A stretch of DNA of 34,323 nucleotides, from contig NZ_FNYW01000006.1 in NCBI RefSeq assembly GCF_900109085.1, positions 1 to 34,323 on the forward strand, given 5' to 3'. Shown here one piece after another: positions 7,524 through 15,213 of the stretch (position 1 is its first letter; the number at the start of each line of letters is the position of its first letter). The stretch comes from Alkalibacterium gilvum. GTDB taxonomy: Bacteria; Bacillota; Bacilli; Lactobacillales; Carnobacteriaceae_A. Made by a program: the position numbers and the translations under genes. The notes under the pieces were generated by a model. It searched no databases. It worked only from the letters and a program-made list of their open reading frames with translations, and had not been told where the DNA came from.

Positions 7524-8423
7524 ATGACGACAACGATCGCAATAAATAATGTAGGAAAAACCCTTAACAAAAAGAAGGTTATTAAAGACTTGTCACTGGA
7601 TGTCAACGCAGGAGAAGTGCTTGGGCTTTTGGGTCCTAACGGGGCAGGTAAAACGACACTCATTCGTATGATTGTCGGGTTGATTGAAATAACAGAAGGG
7701 CAGATCAGTGTCTGCGGTCATGACGTGGAAAAGGAACACCAGGACGCTTTAGAAAACATCGGAGCCATCGTTGAAAATCCGGAAATGTACCCGTTTTTCA
7801 CAGGGCAGCAGAATCTCGACTACTTCAGACGGATGCACAAAGGCGTCTCCAAAGAAAAAGTAGCAGAGCTGGTGGATTTTGTCAGTTTGAGCGATCGAAT
7901 CAACGACAAGGTCAAGGACTACTCCTTAGGGATGAAGCAGCGCTTAGGAATTGCCCAGGCTTTGATGAATGATCCAAAGGTACTGATCCTTGACGAGCCG
8001 ACCAACGGCCTGGATCCTGCCGGTATGCGGGAATTAAGACGATACATACGTATGCTTGCAAAAGAGAAGAACGTCACAGTAATCGTGTCGAGCCATTTGC
8101 TGAGTGAAATCGAACTCATGTGTGACCGCATTGCTGTGATCAAGCAAGGGGAACTGATTGCTGTTGAAAACGTGAAGGAAGAGACTAAAGAACGTTATCA
8201 TTTCAAACTCTCTGATCCAGAAAAGGCGAAAACGTTACTGCAGACGCATTTTGACATCAAAAGTCAGCTGACTGATGACTACCTGGTTATGGATCTACCC
8301 AAAACCATACCTGATGTGTCTGGAATAGTTAAGCTGTTTGTCGAAAACGATATCGCTATTTACAGTGTTGAACCAAAAGAACATTCGCTTGAAGACCGCT
8401 TTATGCATCTGACGGCTGGATAA
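7524..8423 (+). CDS. BcrA-type ABC transporter ATP-binding protein
   Basis: A 299-residue ATPase. Walker A GPNGAGKT (residues 37-44); signature SLGMKQRLGIAQAL (about 133-146), the variant typical of bacitracin and lantibiotic self-protection ATPases (BcrA/LanF type); Walker B VLILDEPTNGLDPAG (about 153-167); switch histidine in SSHLLSE. The last ~85 residues form the extra C-terminal domain common in this group. It is co-transcribed with the permease 13 bases downstream. Known relatives export peptide antibiotics or lipids from the membrane; the substrate here is unknown. RBS AAAAAGGAGATCAT. Confidence 0.9.
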   Translation: MTTTIAINNVGKTLNKKKVIKDLSLDVNAGEVLGLLGPNGAGKTTLIRMIVGLIEITEGQISVCGHDVEKEHQDALENIGAIVENPEMYPFFTGQQNLDYFRRMHKGVSKEKVAELVDFVSLSDRINDKVKDYSLGMKQRLGIAQALMNDPKVLILDEPTNGLDPAGMRELRRYIRMLAKEKNVTVIVSSHLLSEIELMCDRIAVIKQGELIAVENVKEETKERYHFKLSDPEKAKTLLQTHFDIKSQLTDDYLVMDLPKTIPDVSGIVKLFVENDIAIYSVEPKEHSLEDRFMHLTAG

Positions 8424-8436
8424 AAAGGAGAGTACA

Positions 8437-9423
8437 ATGATACAACTAATAATTAACGAATGGAAAAAAGTTTTTTCAAGAAAAAGTAATGTGATCATCA
8501 TGATTTTTATCGTCGGACTCGCAGCCTTGTTCAGCTTTATGCCGCTAATATTCAGCGATGAACAGACCGGCGATATAACGACGAACAGTGACGATTGGCA
8601 AAGCGAAGTCTCTCAGTACGTGGCGCAACTCGAGGTAGAATCCGAGGAAATAGCGAGTTCGAATGATGAGCTGACTTTTGATGAAAGTTTGACTGTGAGT
8701 ATGAATCAAAGTGAGATTCAGCGACTCAGGTATCATTTAGTGGAAGGCATCGAACCACCTGCTGCAAATAATTTTTATACCAATCTGGTTGATGCCTCGA
8801 GCTTGAATGCGCTGATCGGTATCTTTGTCACGATCATAGCCAGCGCGATGGTATCCAAGGAATTTTCGATGGGCACGATCAAGCTGCTCCTGATCCGCAC
8901 GCAGTCTCGAACAAAAATTTTAACGTCTAAATATATTACGACTATCCTGCTGGCATTTTTCTATTACGGCTTGTTATATCTGTCAACGGCTATCTTTTCG
9001 CTCGTTTCGACAGATATCAATCCAACATCGGAATACGTCTTCATGACAATGAGCGGCAACTACGATCACTCTTCATTTATCAGTTATTTCAGCGGACTCG
9101 TTGCCAGCAATCTCTTTTATCTGGTCATTATCGCAACCATCGCCTTTACGTTGTCGACCCTTACCAGAAACACATCGCTGTCACTTGGGACGACGCTCGG
9201 CGCGATCTTCTTGGGTGCCGGCATAACCAACTTTTTGGCATCGAAAACGGAGTATGCTAAGTACCTGATCACAGCGAACTGGAGCATGGAAAAGTATCTG
9301 CCGGGTCGAATCGTCTCGATTGAAGGACTGAGCTTACCTTTTTCCGTCTCTGTTAACATAGTCTATCTGGTCATCTTTTTAGGTCTATCCTATTATTTCT
9401 TTAATGAAAAAGATGTGCTTTAA
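8437..9423 (+). CDS. ABC-2 type permease, partner of the BcrA-like ATPase
   Basis: A 328-residue membrane protein. One TM segment (about residues 19-39) is followed by a ~75-residue acidic extracellular loop (rich in Glu/Ser/Asp). Five more TM segments come after about residue 115, including the FVTIIASAMVSKEFSMGTIKLLLIRTQSR region that in ABC-2 permeases contains the coupling helix contacting the ATPase. The topology and pairing fit a peptide or lantibiotic resistance exporter. RBS AAAAAGGAGAGTACA, 13 bases behind the ATPase. The base composition is visibly richer in G and C than the neighbouring small genes, which may indicate separate acquisition. Confidence 0.87.
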   Translation: MIQLIINEWKKVFSRKSNVIIMIFIVGLAALFSFMPLIFSDEQTGDITTNSDDWQSEVSQYVAQLEVESEEIASSNDELTFDESLTVSMNQSEIQRLRYHLVEGIEPPAANNFYTNLVDASSLNALIGIFVTIIASAMVSKEFSMGTIKLLLIRTQSRTKILTSKYITTILLAFFYYGLLYLSTAIFSLVSTDINPTSEYVFMTMSGNYDHSSFISYFSGLVASNLFYLVIIATIAFTLSTLTRNTSLSLGTTLGAIFLGAGITNFLASKTEYAKYLITANWSMEKYLPGRIVSIEGLSLPFSVSVNIVYLVIFLGLSYYFFNEKDVL

Positions 9424-9446
9424 ATAAATAAAAGTTTAAATAATGC

Positions 9447-9476
9447 AGGGATCATCTCCTAAGGTGATCCCTTTTC
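9447..9476 (+). terminator. Intrinsic terminator of the BcrA-like ABC operon
   Basis: AGGGATCATCT pairs with AGGTGATCCCT around a short loop and is followed by TTTTC. It lies 23 bases behind the permease stop. Confidence 0.82.
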
Positions 9477-9525
9477 TCGTTAAGGTAAGGATGTTAGGAT
9501 AAATACAGAAAAGGAGGTCAAAGAT

Positions 9526-9606
9526 ATGATCAAAAAAACCGTCCGTTTACTGTATCAAGTGATAGGACTATTTATAATAATTTTTCTGATCTTACTACTT
9601 ATATAA
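9526..9606 (+). CDS. 26-residue single-TM peptide
   Basis: A tiny frame with an excellent RBS (AAGGAGG, 8 bases before ATG 9526) and TAA at 9604-9606. The peptide has a basic N-terminus (MIKKTVRLLYQ) and then an uninterrupted hydrophobic helix (VIGLFIIIFLILLLI). This is the form of small regulatory membrane proteins or type I toxin peptides, but nothing beyond the shape supports either. It lies behind the terminator of the ABC operon. A promoter is not obvious. Confidence 0.5.
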   Translation: MIKKTVRLLYQVIGLFIIIFLILLLI

Positions 9607-9919
9607 TTGATAGAAAGGGATCAACGATAGGAAATAGCGGGGGATAATGTAATCTTTTGTTGAATGAAGTACGACCCATAAAGTCATCTGGATCGATATG
9701 TCTAATTAACAAAGCGAAATGTGCTGGAAAATAAGGTACACTAAAAACGGCTTCGATAACTCAGCTGTGCTCCCTTGTAATAAATTGAAAAAGACTACTG
9801 CCAGCCCATTGTCCTAAAAGGGACTCGCGGATGGCAGTAGTCTTTTAAATAGGGCGTAAGTTAAGCCATGTCTCAGGTTAGATAATAGCTCTATTATTTA
9901 TTGTAGTGCATTCAGTTTT
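9607..9919. other. Non-coding gap between convergent units
   Basis: About 310 bases without a supported gene. The only clear structure is the long perfect hairpin at 9789-9846, listed separately. The rest is unremarkable sequence. Confidence 0.6.
9789..9846. terminator. Strong hairpin, bidirectional terminator for the ars operon
   Basis: AAAAGACTACTGCCA (9789-9803) is perfectly complementary to TGGCAGTAGTCTTTT (9832-9846), a 15-bp stem with an A-run on one side and a T-run on the other, so it can stop transcription from either direction. The loop holds a second small hairpin (GTCC/GGAC). It lies about 75 bases beyond the arsC stop. Confidence 0.88.
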
Positions 9920-10321
9920 CTATATGGCGTGGTTTTCGATTCGTTTAATTAGCTCTTTTATTTTTTCTTCAATTAGATTTCTTGTTTCCCTGAAATCTTC
10001 AATGGTCCCACCTGATGGGTCGTCAAGTCCCCAGTCTTCTTCAAGCTTTGAAGGAACGAAGGGGCAATTCGCTTCACAGCCCATAGTGACCACAATATCG
10101 ATATCACTTGGTATATCTGTCAGCAACTTGGGGTAGTGAGCTGCCATTGAGATCCCTCTTTCTTCCATAACTTTAACAGCGAGTGGTTTTACCTCAGGGT
10201 ATTCTTCCGTTCCAGCAGAATAACTATCAAATAAATCTCCACCCAATTCCTTCGCCAAACCTTCTGCCATTTGTGATCGACAAGAATTATGCACACATAC
10301 AAACGCTACTTTATATTTCAT
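9920..10321 (-). CDS. arsC: Arsenate reductase of the LMW-phosphatase fold
   Basis: A 133-residue cytosolic enzyme that reduces arsenate to arsenite. The P-loop CVHNSCR (C9 to R15) is the CX5R nucleophile loop, followed by SQMAEG. Two further cysteines, C82 and C86, lie in MGCEANCPFVP, and the acid loop is in DDPSGG. The C82/C86 spacing is shorter than in the plasmid pI258 thioredoxin-linked enzyme and fits the MGCxxxCP subgroup. It is the last gene of the leftward arsR-acr3-arsC operon, 61 bases behind acr3, with RBS AAAGGATGAGAG. The arsenite product is exported by the neighbouring Acr3. Confidence 0.93.
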   Translation of the reverse strand: MKYKVAFVCVHNSCRSQMAEGLAKELGGDLFDSYSAGTEEYPEVKPLAVKVMEERGISMAAHYPKLLTDIPSDIDIVVTMGCEANCPFVPSKLEEDWGLDDPSGGTIEDFRETRNLIEEKIKELIKRIENHAI

Positions 10322-10382
10322 TCTCTCATCCTTTCGTTTAATTATGCTTAAGAGAAGTATAAAACTCTATCAATTTTCTTAA

Positions 10383-11450
10383 TTAACTGACTGTTTTTGC
10401 GGGTTCTGGAAACCAATCTTTCGTTTTATTCACAATTTTAACTAATTGAAGCATGACTGGCACTTCGACTAAAACGCCCACAACCGTTGCAAGGGCTGCT
10501 CCTGAACCTAATCCAAATATTGAGATCGCTACGGCTACTGCCAGCTCAAAGAAGTTCGATGCGCCAATCAACCCAGCTGGTGCAGCAATGTTATGTGGTA
10601 ACTTCCAAGCTTTGGCCCATAAATAAGTAATGAAAAAGATAAAAAAGGTCTGAATAATCAAAGGAATGGCAATTAATACGATATCCAGTGGATTATCAAC
10701 AATCGTTTGCCCTTGAAAAGAGAAGATGATGATCAAAGTTAGTAACAAACCAGCGGTTGTTACATTATTAAATTTAGGAATAAACGATTTTTCGAAATAG
10801 GTCTTTCCTTTGTTTTTTGTGATGACGATTCTTGAAACAACACCTGCAAGCAAGGGGACGATGACAAACAGAATAATCGATAGGAATAAAGTCATCCAAG
10901 GGATCGATATATTACTCATACCTAAAAGGAGTCCAACAATAGGAATAAAGCCAATTAAAATAATGAGATCATTTGTCGCTACTTGAACGAGCGTATAGGC
11001 AGGATCTCCTTTCGTCAAACGACTCCAAACAAATACCATGGCAGTGCAGGGGGCAGCACCTAAAATGACTGCTCCGGCAAGATATTCTGTTGCCAGTTCT
11101 GCTGAAATAAAATCTTTAAATACAATAGTAAAGAAAAATAATCCTATGGCATACATACTGAATGGTTTAATCAACCAATTGGATACCCATGTAACGATAA
11201 GACCTTTAGGATTTTCTCCCACTTCTTTAATGCTTTGAAAATCAATCTTTAACATCATTGGATAAATCATCAACCATATTAAAACAGCTACAGGTACAGA
11301 AACATTCGCATATTCGAAGTTTCCTAGAAACTCTGGGATACTTGGAAGATAAACCCCAATTAAAACACCAATGATCATGCATATAGTTACCCAAACGGTT
11401 AAATATTTTTCAAAGAAACCAATCGCTGATTCTTTCTTTTCTCTCTTCAT
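10383..11450 (-). CDS. acr3: Arsenite efflux permease Acr3
   Basis: A 355-residue polytopic membrane protein (about ten TM segments) of the Acr3/BASS superfamily. The key motif GAAPCTAMVFVWS places the conserved TM4 cysteine at residue 135, and NFFELAVAVAISIFGL near residue 300 is the conserved TM9 region with its glutamate. It exports arsenite using the proton gradient. It is the middle gene of the operon, 20 bases behind arsR, with RBS GAAAGAAGGATAAAA. Full length, no defects seen. Confidence 0.95.
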   Translation of the reverse strand: MKREKKESAIGFFEKYLTVWVTICMIIGVLIGVYLPSIPEFLGNFEYANVSVPVAVLIWLMIYPMMLKIDFQSIKEVGENPKGLIVTWVSNWLIKPFSMYAIGLFFFTIVFKDFISAELATEYLAGAVILGAAPCTAMVFVWSRLTKGDPAYTLVQVATNDLIILIGFIPIVGLLLGMSNISIPWMTLFLSIILFVIVPLLAGVVSRIVITKNKGKTYFEKSFIPKFNNVTTAGLLLTLIIIFSFQGQTIVDNPLDIVLIAIPLIIQTFFIFFITYLWAKAWKLPHNIAAPAGLIGASNFFELAVAVAISIFGLGSGAALATVVGVLVEVPVMLQLVKIVNKTKDWFPEPAKTVS

Positions 11451-11470
11451 TTTTATCCTTCTTTCATTTT

Positions 11471-11815
11471 CTAATTAGCCATAAGGCCACAATGTATTTT
11501 ACCTTCTTTATACAAAGATAATTGCTCCAAATCATCTTGAAATGTTTCTTTCTGTTGCATTTTTTCAATTAAATAATGATATAAATTTTCATTATCTCTA
11601 ATGAAGACTGGATCGATCTGGTAATACGTCCATTGAGCTTTTTTCTTGAAAATAACAATGTCTTCACTTCTAAGCTTAGTTAAATGTCGTGAAACGTTTG
11701 ATTGACTTGTATCCAAAATGGCTTCTATTTCACAGACACATAACTCTTCACCTTGAAGTAAATTAATCATTCTCAATCGGTTTTCATCACCTAGAGCTTT
11801 AAATAAATGTTCCAA
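11471..11815 (-). CDS. arsR: ArsR-family arsenite-responsive repressor
   Basis: A 114-residue winged-helix repressor. The metal-binding motif ELCVCE carries C26 and C28 at the start of the DNA-recognition helices, followed by the helix-turn-helix DTSQSNVSRHLTKLR. A third cysteine near the C-terminus (HCGLMAN) could also take part. Arsenite binding should release the operator and induce the operon. RBS AAAAGGAGGAATAGATT. The gene now starts only 20 bases from the target duplication of an IS256-type element that lies between it and its probable native promoter at 13206-13234, so autoregulation may be disturbed. Confidence 0.94.
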   Translation of the reverse strand: MEHLFKALGDENRLRMINLLQGEELCVCEIEAILDTSQSNVSRHLTKLRSEDIVIFKKKAQWTYYQIDPVFIRDNENLYHYLIEKMQQKETFQDDLEQLSLYKEGKIHCGLMAN

Positions 11816-11834
11816 TAATCTATTCCTCCTTTTA

Positions 11835-11842
11835 CATATCCG
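11835..11842. repeat. Left 8-bp target site duplication of the IS256-type element
   Basis: CATATCCG, identical to 13179-13186 on the other side of the element. Confidence 0.9.
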
Positions 11843-13178
11843 GGGAGTGTCAATAATTATGTGTAAATGAAGTGCTCCTTCTATAAAATCGATTTATTAA
11901 TTTGTTAATCTTTCAAACATTTTTTCTAGCTCCGCTTCAGCTTGTTGGAAGCCGCGGTGAATCCGTGTCAAAAACTTCTGATTGTACGTATCAAAACGGG
12001 AAACCAAAAAACGATCCATAGATTCTTCATTCTGAAATTGCTCTTTACGTCGACTATACTTTTTAATTTGTTTATTAAAGGATTCAATCAAATTAGTGGA
12101 ATACAAACTCCTACGGATTGATAAAGGAAAATCGTAAAATGTAAGTAAGTTATCATTTTCTAGAATAGACTTCGCTAGTTTAGAGTAGCTACTGCGCCAT
12201 TTTTCTGAGAAAGCAAGGCGAGCTTCAAGGGCCGTCTCTCGTGAATCTGCTTGATAAATCGTCTTAAAGTCTTCGCATATTTCTTTGCGATCAGCGACAC
12301 GTACTTTACTAGAAATGTTGCGAGAAACATGGACACAACAGTGTTGGTAAGCTGCTTGTGGAAAAACGTGATGAATCGTATCTTTAATACCCTTAAGACC
12401 GTCGGTCACGAAAAGAAGAACATCTTTGACACCACGGTCGGATAAATCTTCCAATATCTCTTTCCATGTGACGGTCGATTCATTAGGGGCAATAGCGTAT
12501 CCTAGGACTTCTTTGGTACCATCTGGTCGAATTCCCACCGCAATGTGTATGGCTTCTTTCTCAACAGTTTTCCGCTTCAAAGGAATATAGGTAGCGTCCA
12601 GATAAATGACTGCATAACGACTGTTTAGTTTACGCTTTTTGAAAGCTGATACTTCTTCAGTAAAGACTTTAGTCATATTGGACATCGTTTGTGGTGTATA
12701 GTGATGACCGTACATTTTCTCAATCAAATCAGCAATCTCAGACATGGTAATACCTTTTTGAAAAAGATGAATGACGGTTTCTTCTAATGTTCCATTGGTT
12801 CGCTTGTATGCAGGAAGAGTCTGTTGTTTAAATTCACCGTTGCGGTCGCGCGGAATCTGTAAGTGAAGTTCGCCGTATTCTGTCTTGACCGTACGGTCAT
12901 AGGATCCGTTGCGTGAGTTCCCTGAATGGAAACCAACTCGATCGTACTTATCGTATTCCAAAAAAGCAGTCAATTCTGTTCTCAGGAGTGTATTGACGGC
13001 TAATTCCAAGTGCGAACGAAATAATTCGTTCAAATCACCTTTTGTAGCTAGAGTCTGTAAGATATCTGTAGTAAGATTATTCATAGGGAAGTCCTCTTTT
13101 CTGTGAATTTAGTGTGGTAACTCTATTCTACAGAAGGGACTTCCTTTTTTCTATTTACACAAAATATTTTACACTCTC
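11843..13178 (-). mobile_element. IS256-family insertion sequence, complete
   Basis: A 1336-bp element with imperfect terminal inverted repeats: GGGAGTGTCAATAATTATGT at the left and, read inward on the other strand, GAGAGTGTAAAATATTTTGT at the right, both followed by GTAAAT-type sequence. Perfect 8-bp target duplications (CATATCCG) flank it. The single transposase gene is intact and read leftward, toward arsR. The insertion lies between arsR and the probable ars promoter. The intact ends and duplication indicate a fairly recent insertion. Confidence 0.93.
11897..13084 (-). CDS. IS256-family (Mutator-type) transposase
   Basis: A 395-residue DDE transposase of usual family length. The catalytic acids are visible in VIYLDATYIPLKR (first Asp), LLFVTDGLKG (second Asp) and TNLIESFNKQIKK (Glu). 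The block YQHCCVHVSRNISSKV between the second Asp and the Glu carries the family C/DxxH signature. The N-terminal part has the GFHSGNSRNGSYDRTVKT region typical of the group. RBS AAGAGGACTTCCCT precedes the start. No frameshift seen, so it is presumably active. Confidence 0.96.
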   Translation of the reverse strand: MNNLTTDILQTLATKGDLNELFRSHLELAVNTLLRTELTAFLEYDKYDRVGFHSGNSRNGSYDRTVKTEYGELHLQIPRDRNGEFKQQTLPAYKRTNGTLEETVIHLFQKGITMSEIADLIEKMYGHHYTPQTMSNMTKVFTEEVSAFKKRKLNSRYAVIYLDATYIPLKRKTVEKEAIHIAVGIRPDGTKEVLGYAIAPNESTVTWKEILEDLSDRGVKDVLLFVTDGLKGIKDTIHHVFPQAAYQHCCVHVSRNISSKVRVADRKEICEDFKTIYQADSRETALEARLAFSEKWRSSYSKLAKSILENDNLLTFYDFPLSIRRSLYSTNLIESFNKQIKKYSRRKEQFQNEESMDRFLVSRFDTYNQKFLTRIHRGFQQAEAELEKMFERLTN

Positions 13179-13186
13179 CATATCCG
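13179..13186. repeat. Right 8-bp target site duplication of the IS256-type element
   Basis: CATATCCG, matching 11835-11842. It is directly followed by the near-copy CATATTCG, so the target lay in a short tandem motif that may be part of the ArsR operator. Confidence 0.9.
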
Positions 13187-13205
13187 CATATTCGATTATA
13201 CTCAT

Positions 13206-13234
13206 ATACTAAGTTTATTTTACCTTTATGTCAA
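13206..13234 (-). promoter_or_regulatory. Probable native ars promoter, displaced from arsR
   Basis: On the minus strand TTGACA (13234-13229) and TAGTAT (13211-13206) are separated by exactly 17 bases. Downstream toward the IS lies ATAATCGAATATGCGGATAT-like sequence, a plausible ArsR operator because of its repeated CGNATATG/CATAT elements. Joining the two flanks of the IS256 element puts this promoter about 60 bases ahead of arsR. It now has 1.3 kb of IS between itself and arsR. Confidence 0.65.
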
Positions 13235-13695
13235 GAGAACTTAACAATGAATCAAACTATAATTAATGACGACAGAGCCGGTAAGTTTGTTTTAACTTCA
13301 AACAAGTAGATTGACTGCGAAAAAATAAAATAGTTTGACTAGATTTAATCCAATACTTCTTTAAAAAAAGTCAAGCTATTACATCTAAAGTTTGATTTAT
13401 CCAAATATTAAACTATCGATATATAAGGGATAAGTGACGAAGCTATCAGTTTTCTATAAATTTAGGATTTTATACAATGACAAACCCCTCAAAATATTTT
13501 CGTCTTTTTAACCTAACAAGAATAGGGTCATATCAATGCGTGAGTGATACTAAAATATTATAATATTTAAAAGATTATCTGTGATGGTGTTCTTATCAAG
13601 TGGATGTAAACTGAACGATCATTGACAGTGATAAACGATATACTATATACTTTTTCAAGGCAAGTAGTTTTTTATAAGGAGACCAGAGACGTTAT
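13235..13695. other. Intergenic region upstream of the metal exporter
   Basis: About 460 bases without a supported gene. It holds an inverted repeat AATAGTTTGACT / AGTCAAGCTATT (about 13331-13382, loop near 30 bases) and other TTTGA-rich motifs that may be regulator sites. The promoter of the gene at 13696 should be here but no clear -35/-10 pair was identified; GATATACTATATACTT near 13637 is a possible -10 region. Confidence 0.45.
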
Positions 13696-14802
13696 ATGGA
13701 TTTCAATATATGGAGCTTCATAAAAGACACACTCGAAGCTGCCGGTGTGATAGGTGGGTATGTTTCTATATCAATTATCGGTGTCAGCTTAATTACATAT
13801 GCAACACGGGGGAAACTATCGGAATACAAGCAAGTTGGACCGAGTGGCTTTCACCCTGTTATCGGAGCACTATTAGGACTGATACCTGGATGCGGGGCGA
13901 CGATTGTCGTTTCTTCAATGTATAAAAATAAAAAGATATCGTTTGGTGGTTTATTCGCAACATTTATTGCTACGCTAGGTGAAGGATCCTTTGTCTTATT
14001 AGGAGCGTCTGATGAGGCGAGTGTCGTCGCAAATCTTAAAGCATTTTTTATTGTCAATTTAGTTGGCGCTGTTGCTGCTATTGTATTTGGTTATCTCGTC
14101 GATAGTGTCGGAATAAATATTCCTGTGAAACAGATACCGGTTAAAACAACACAACATGACCACCATACCAGTCAAGCAACAAGCTTATCACAAGTCATCG
14201 TTGACTCTATCGGGTTTTATCTCATCCTTGCTTTTAGTGTCTTTATGCTACCGGGATCACTCATGGCTTTATGGGGTGGGGATGCGCCAGGGTATGACAC
14301 ATTATTCGATCAAGCAGCCGTTTTATTTTCACTGGTTTCAATAATATATTACGTCGTACACAGATTTATCTATAAAGAACATAACTGCCTTCATGACAAT
14401 AGCTTGAGAAAAGCATTACAACATGCCGTTATCGATATTTCCACTGTCATTGTTTATGTTTTTGTAGGGCTATTTATTGCCAATTATATTATTGATGTTT
14501 TGGTAGGACCAGAAACGTTTGATGCGTGGATGACCTCATCAGCTTTCATTGTCGTAGCCATTGCCGGAATCATCGGAGCAACACCAGGTTGTGGCGGAAT
14601 GATATCCGTTGCGGTCGCCTATTTAGCTATCCCCAATTTTCCGATTGCCGCCTTAATTACAGCAGGCATTGCAACAAGTGGGGATGGCATTTTCCCACTG
14701 CTCGTATCTAATAAAAAAGCAGCATTTGTCATTACCGCTTTGGGTTTGATTGTTGCTTTGATAGTGGGGTACGCTGTTTTAGCCTTGAGTATTGAGATCT
14801 AG
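13696..14802 (+). CDS. Putative 10-TM heavy-metal exporter (ArsP_2-like)
   Basis: A 368-residue membrane protein with an internal duplication. Each half carries a GxxPGCGxxxxV motif (GLIPGCGATIVV near residue 58, GATPGCGGMISV near 296) followed by a GEGSFVLL or GDGIFPLL motif. A His-rich loop (TTQHDHHTSQ, about residues 151-160) and a further EHNCLHD loop between the halves could bind metal. This pattern fits the putative 10-TM heavy-metal (arsenic or manganese) efflux family; the metal is unknown. RBS AAGGAGACCAGAGACGTTAT. It lies opposite the ars promoter, so a shared metal-resistance role is plausible. Confidence 0.72.
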   Translation: MDFNIWSFIKDTLEAAGVIGGYVSISIIGVSLITYATRGKLSEYKQVGPSGFHPVIGALLGLIPGCGATIVVSSMYKNKKISFGGLFATFIATLGEGSFVLLGASDEASVVANLKAFFIVNLVGAVAAIVFGYLVDSVGINIPVKQIPVKTTQHDHHTSQATSLSQVIVDSIGFYLILAFSVFMLPGSLMALWGGDAPGYDTLFDQAAVLFSLVSIIYYVVHRFIYKEHNCLHDNSLRKALQHAVIDISTVIVYVFVGLFIANYIIDVLVGPETFDAWMTSSAFIVVAIAGIIGATPGCGGMISVAVAYLAIPNFPIAALITAGIATSGDGIFPLLVSNKKAAFVITALGLIVALIVGYAVLALSIEI

Positions 14803-15119
14803 CTCAGTTTGTCGTTTAAAGTTAGACATATAGTCAGTGACAATAAGAGCATGGATTATTGAATCAAAAATAAAGATTTAACCCGATATGCTAAAATTGT
14901 TGTTCAACTATGAATCATGGAGAAGGTACAATGCCAGACGGCGTTAGTATATTGATTGAGTTAGAGAAATAGTAAGACTGTAAAAAGGACCCTGATTGAA
15001 TTCCTAAGAGTGCTTCAGAAAGTATTTATCGTATTAAGTATAATTGTCATTATTTATGTATCGGTTACAAGTAATTATTCCTTTTGAATTATACCATCTT
15101 TTCGTTGGATTTTATAATG
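14803..15119 (+). other. Intergenic region with possible gene remnants
   Basis: No full gene is supported. A 13-codon frame MPDGVSILIELEK (14931-14972) has a plausible RBS (GGAGAAGGTACA). Just after it, in another frame, 14992-15087 would encode a hydrophobic stretch (VFIVLSIIVIIYVSV) without a normal start. These could be pieces of a broken small membrane protein gene, or chance. The IS30-type element begins at the right border. Confidence 0.3.
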
Positions 15120-15213
15120 AAGTTAGCCACCTGGCTAACATATAAAAAACGCCATGTGAATTTCATGTTATATTGAAGTTAACACTAACTCTCAATAGAC
15201 ATGATGAATTCAC

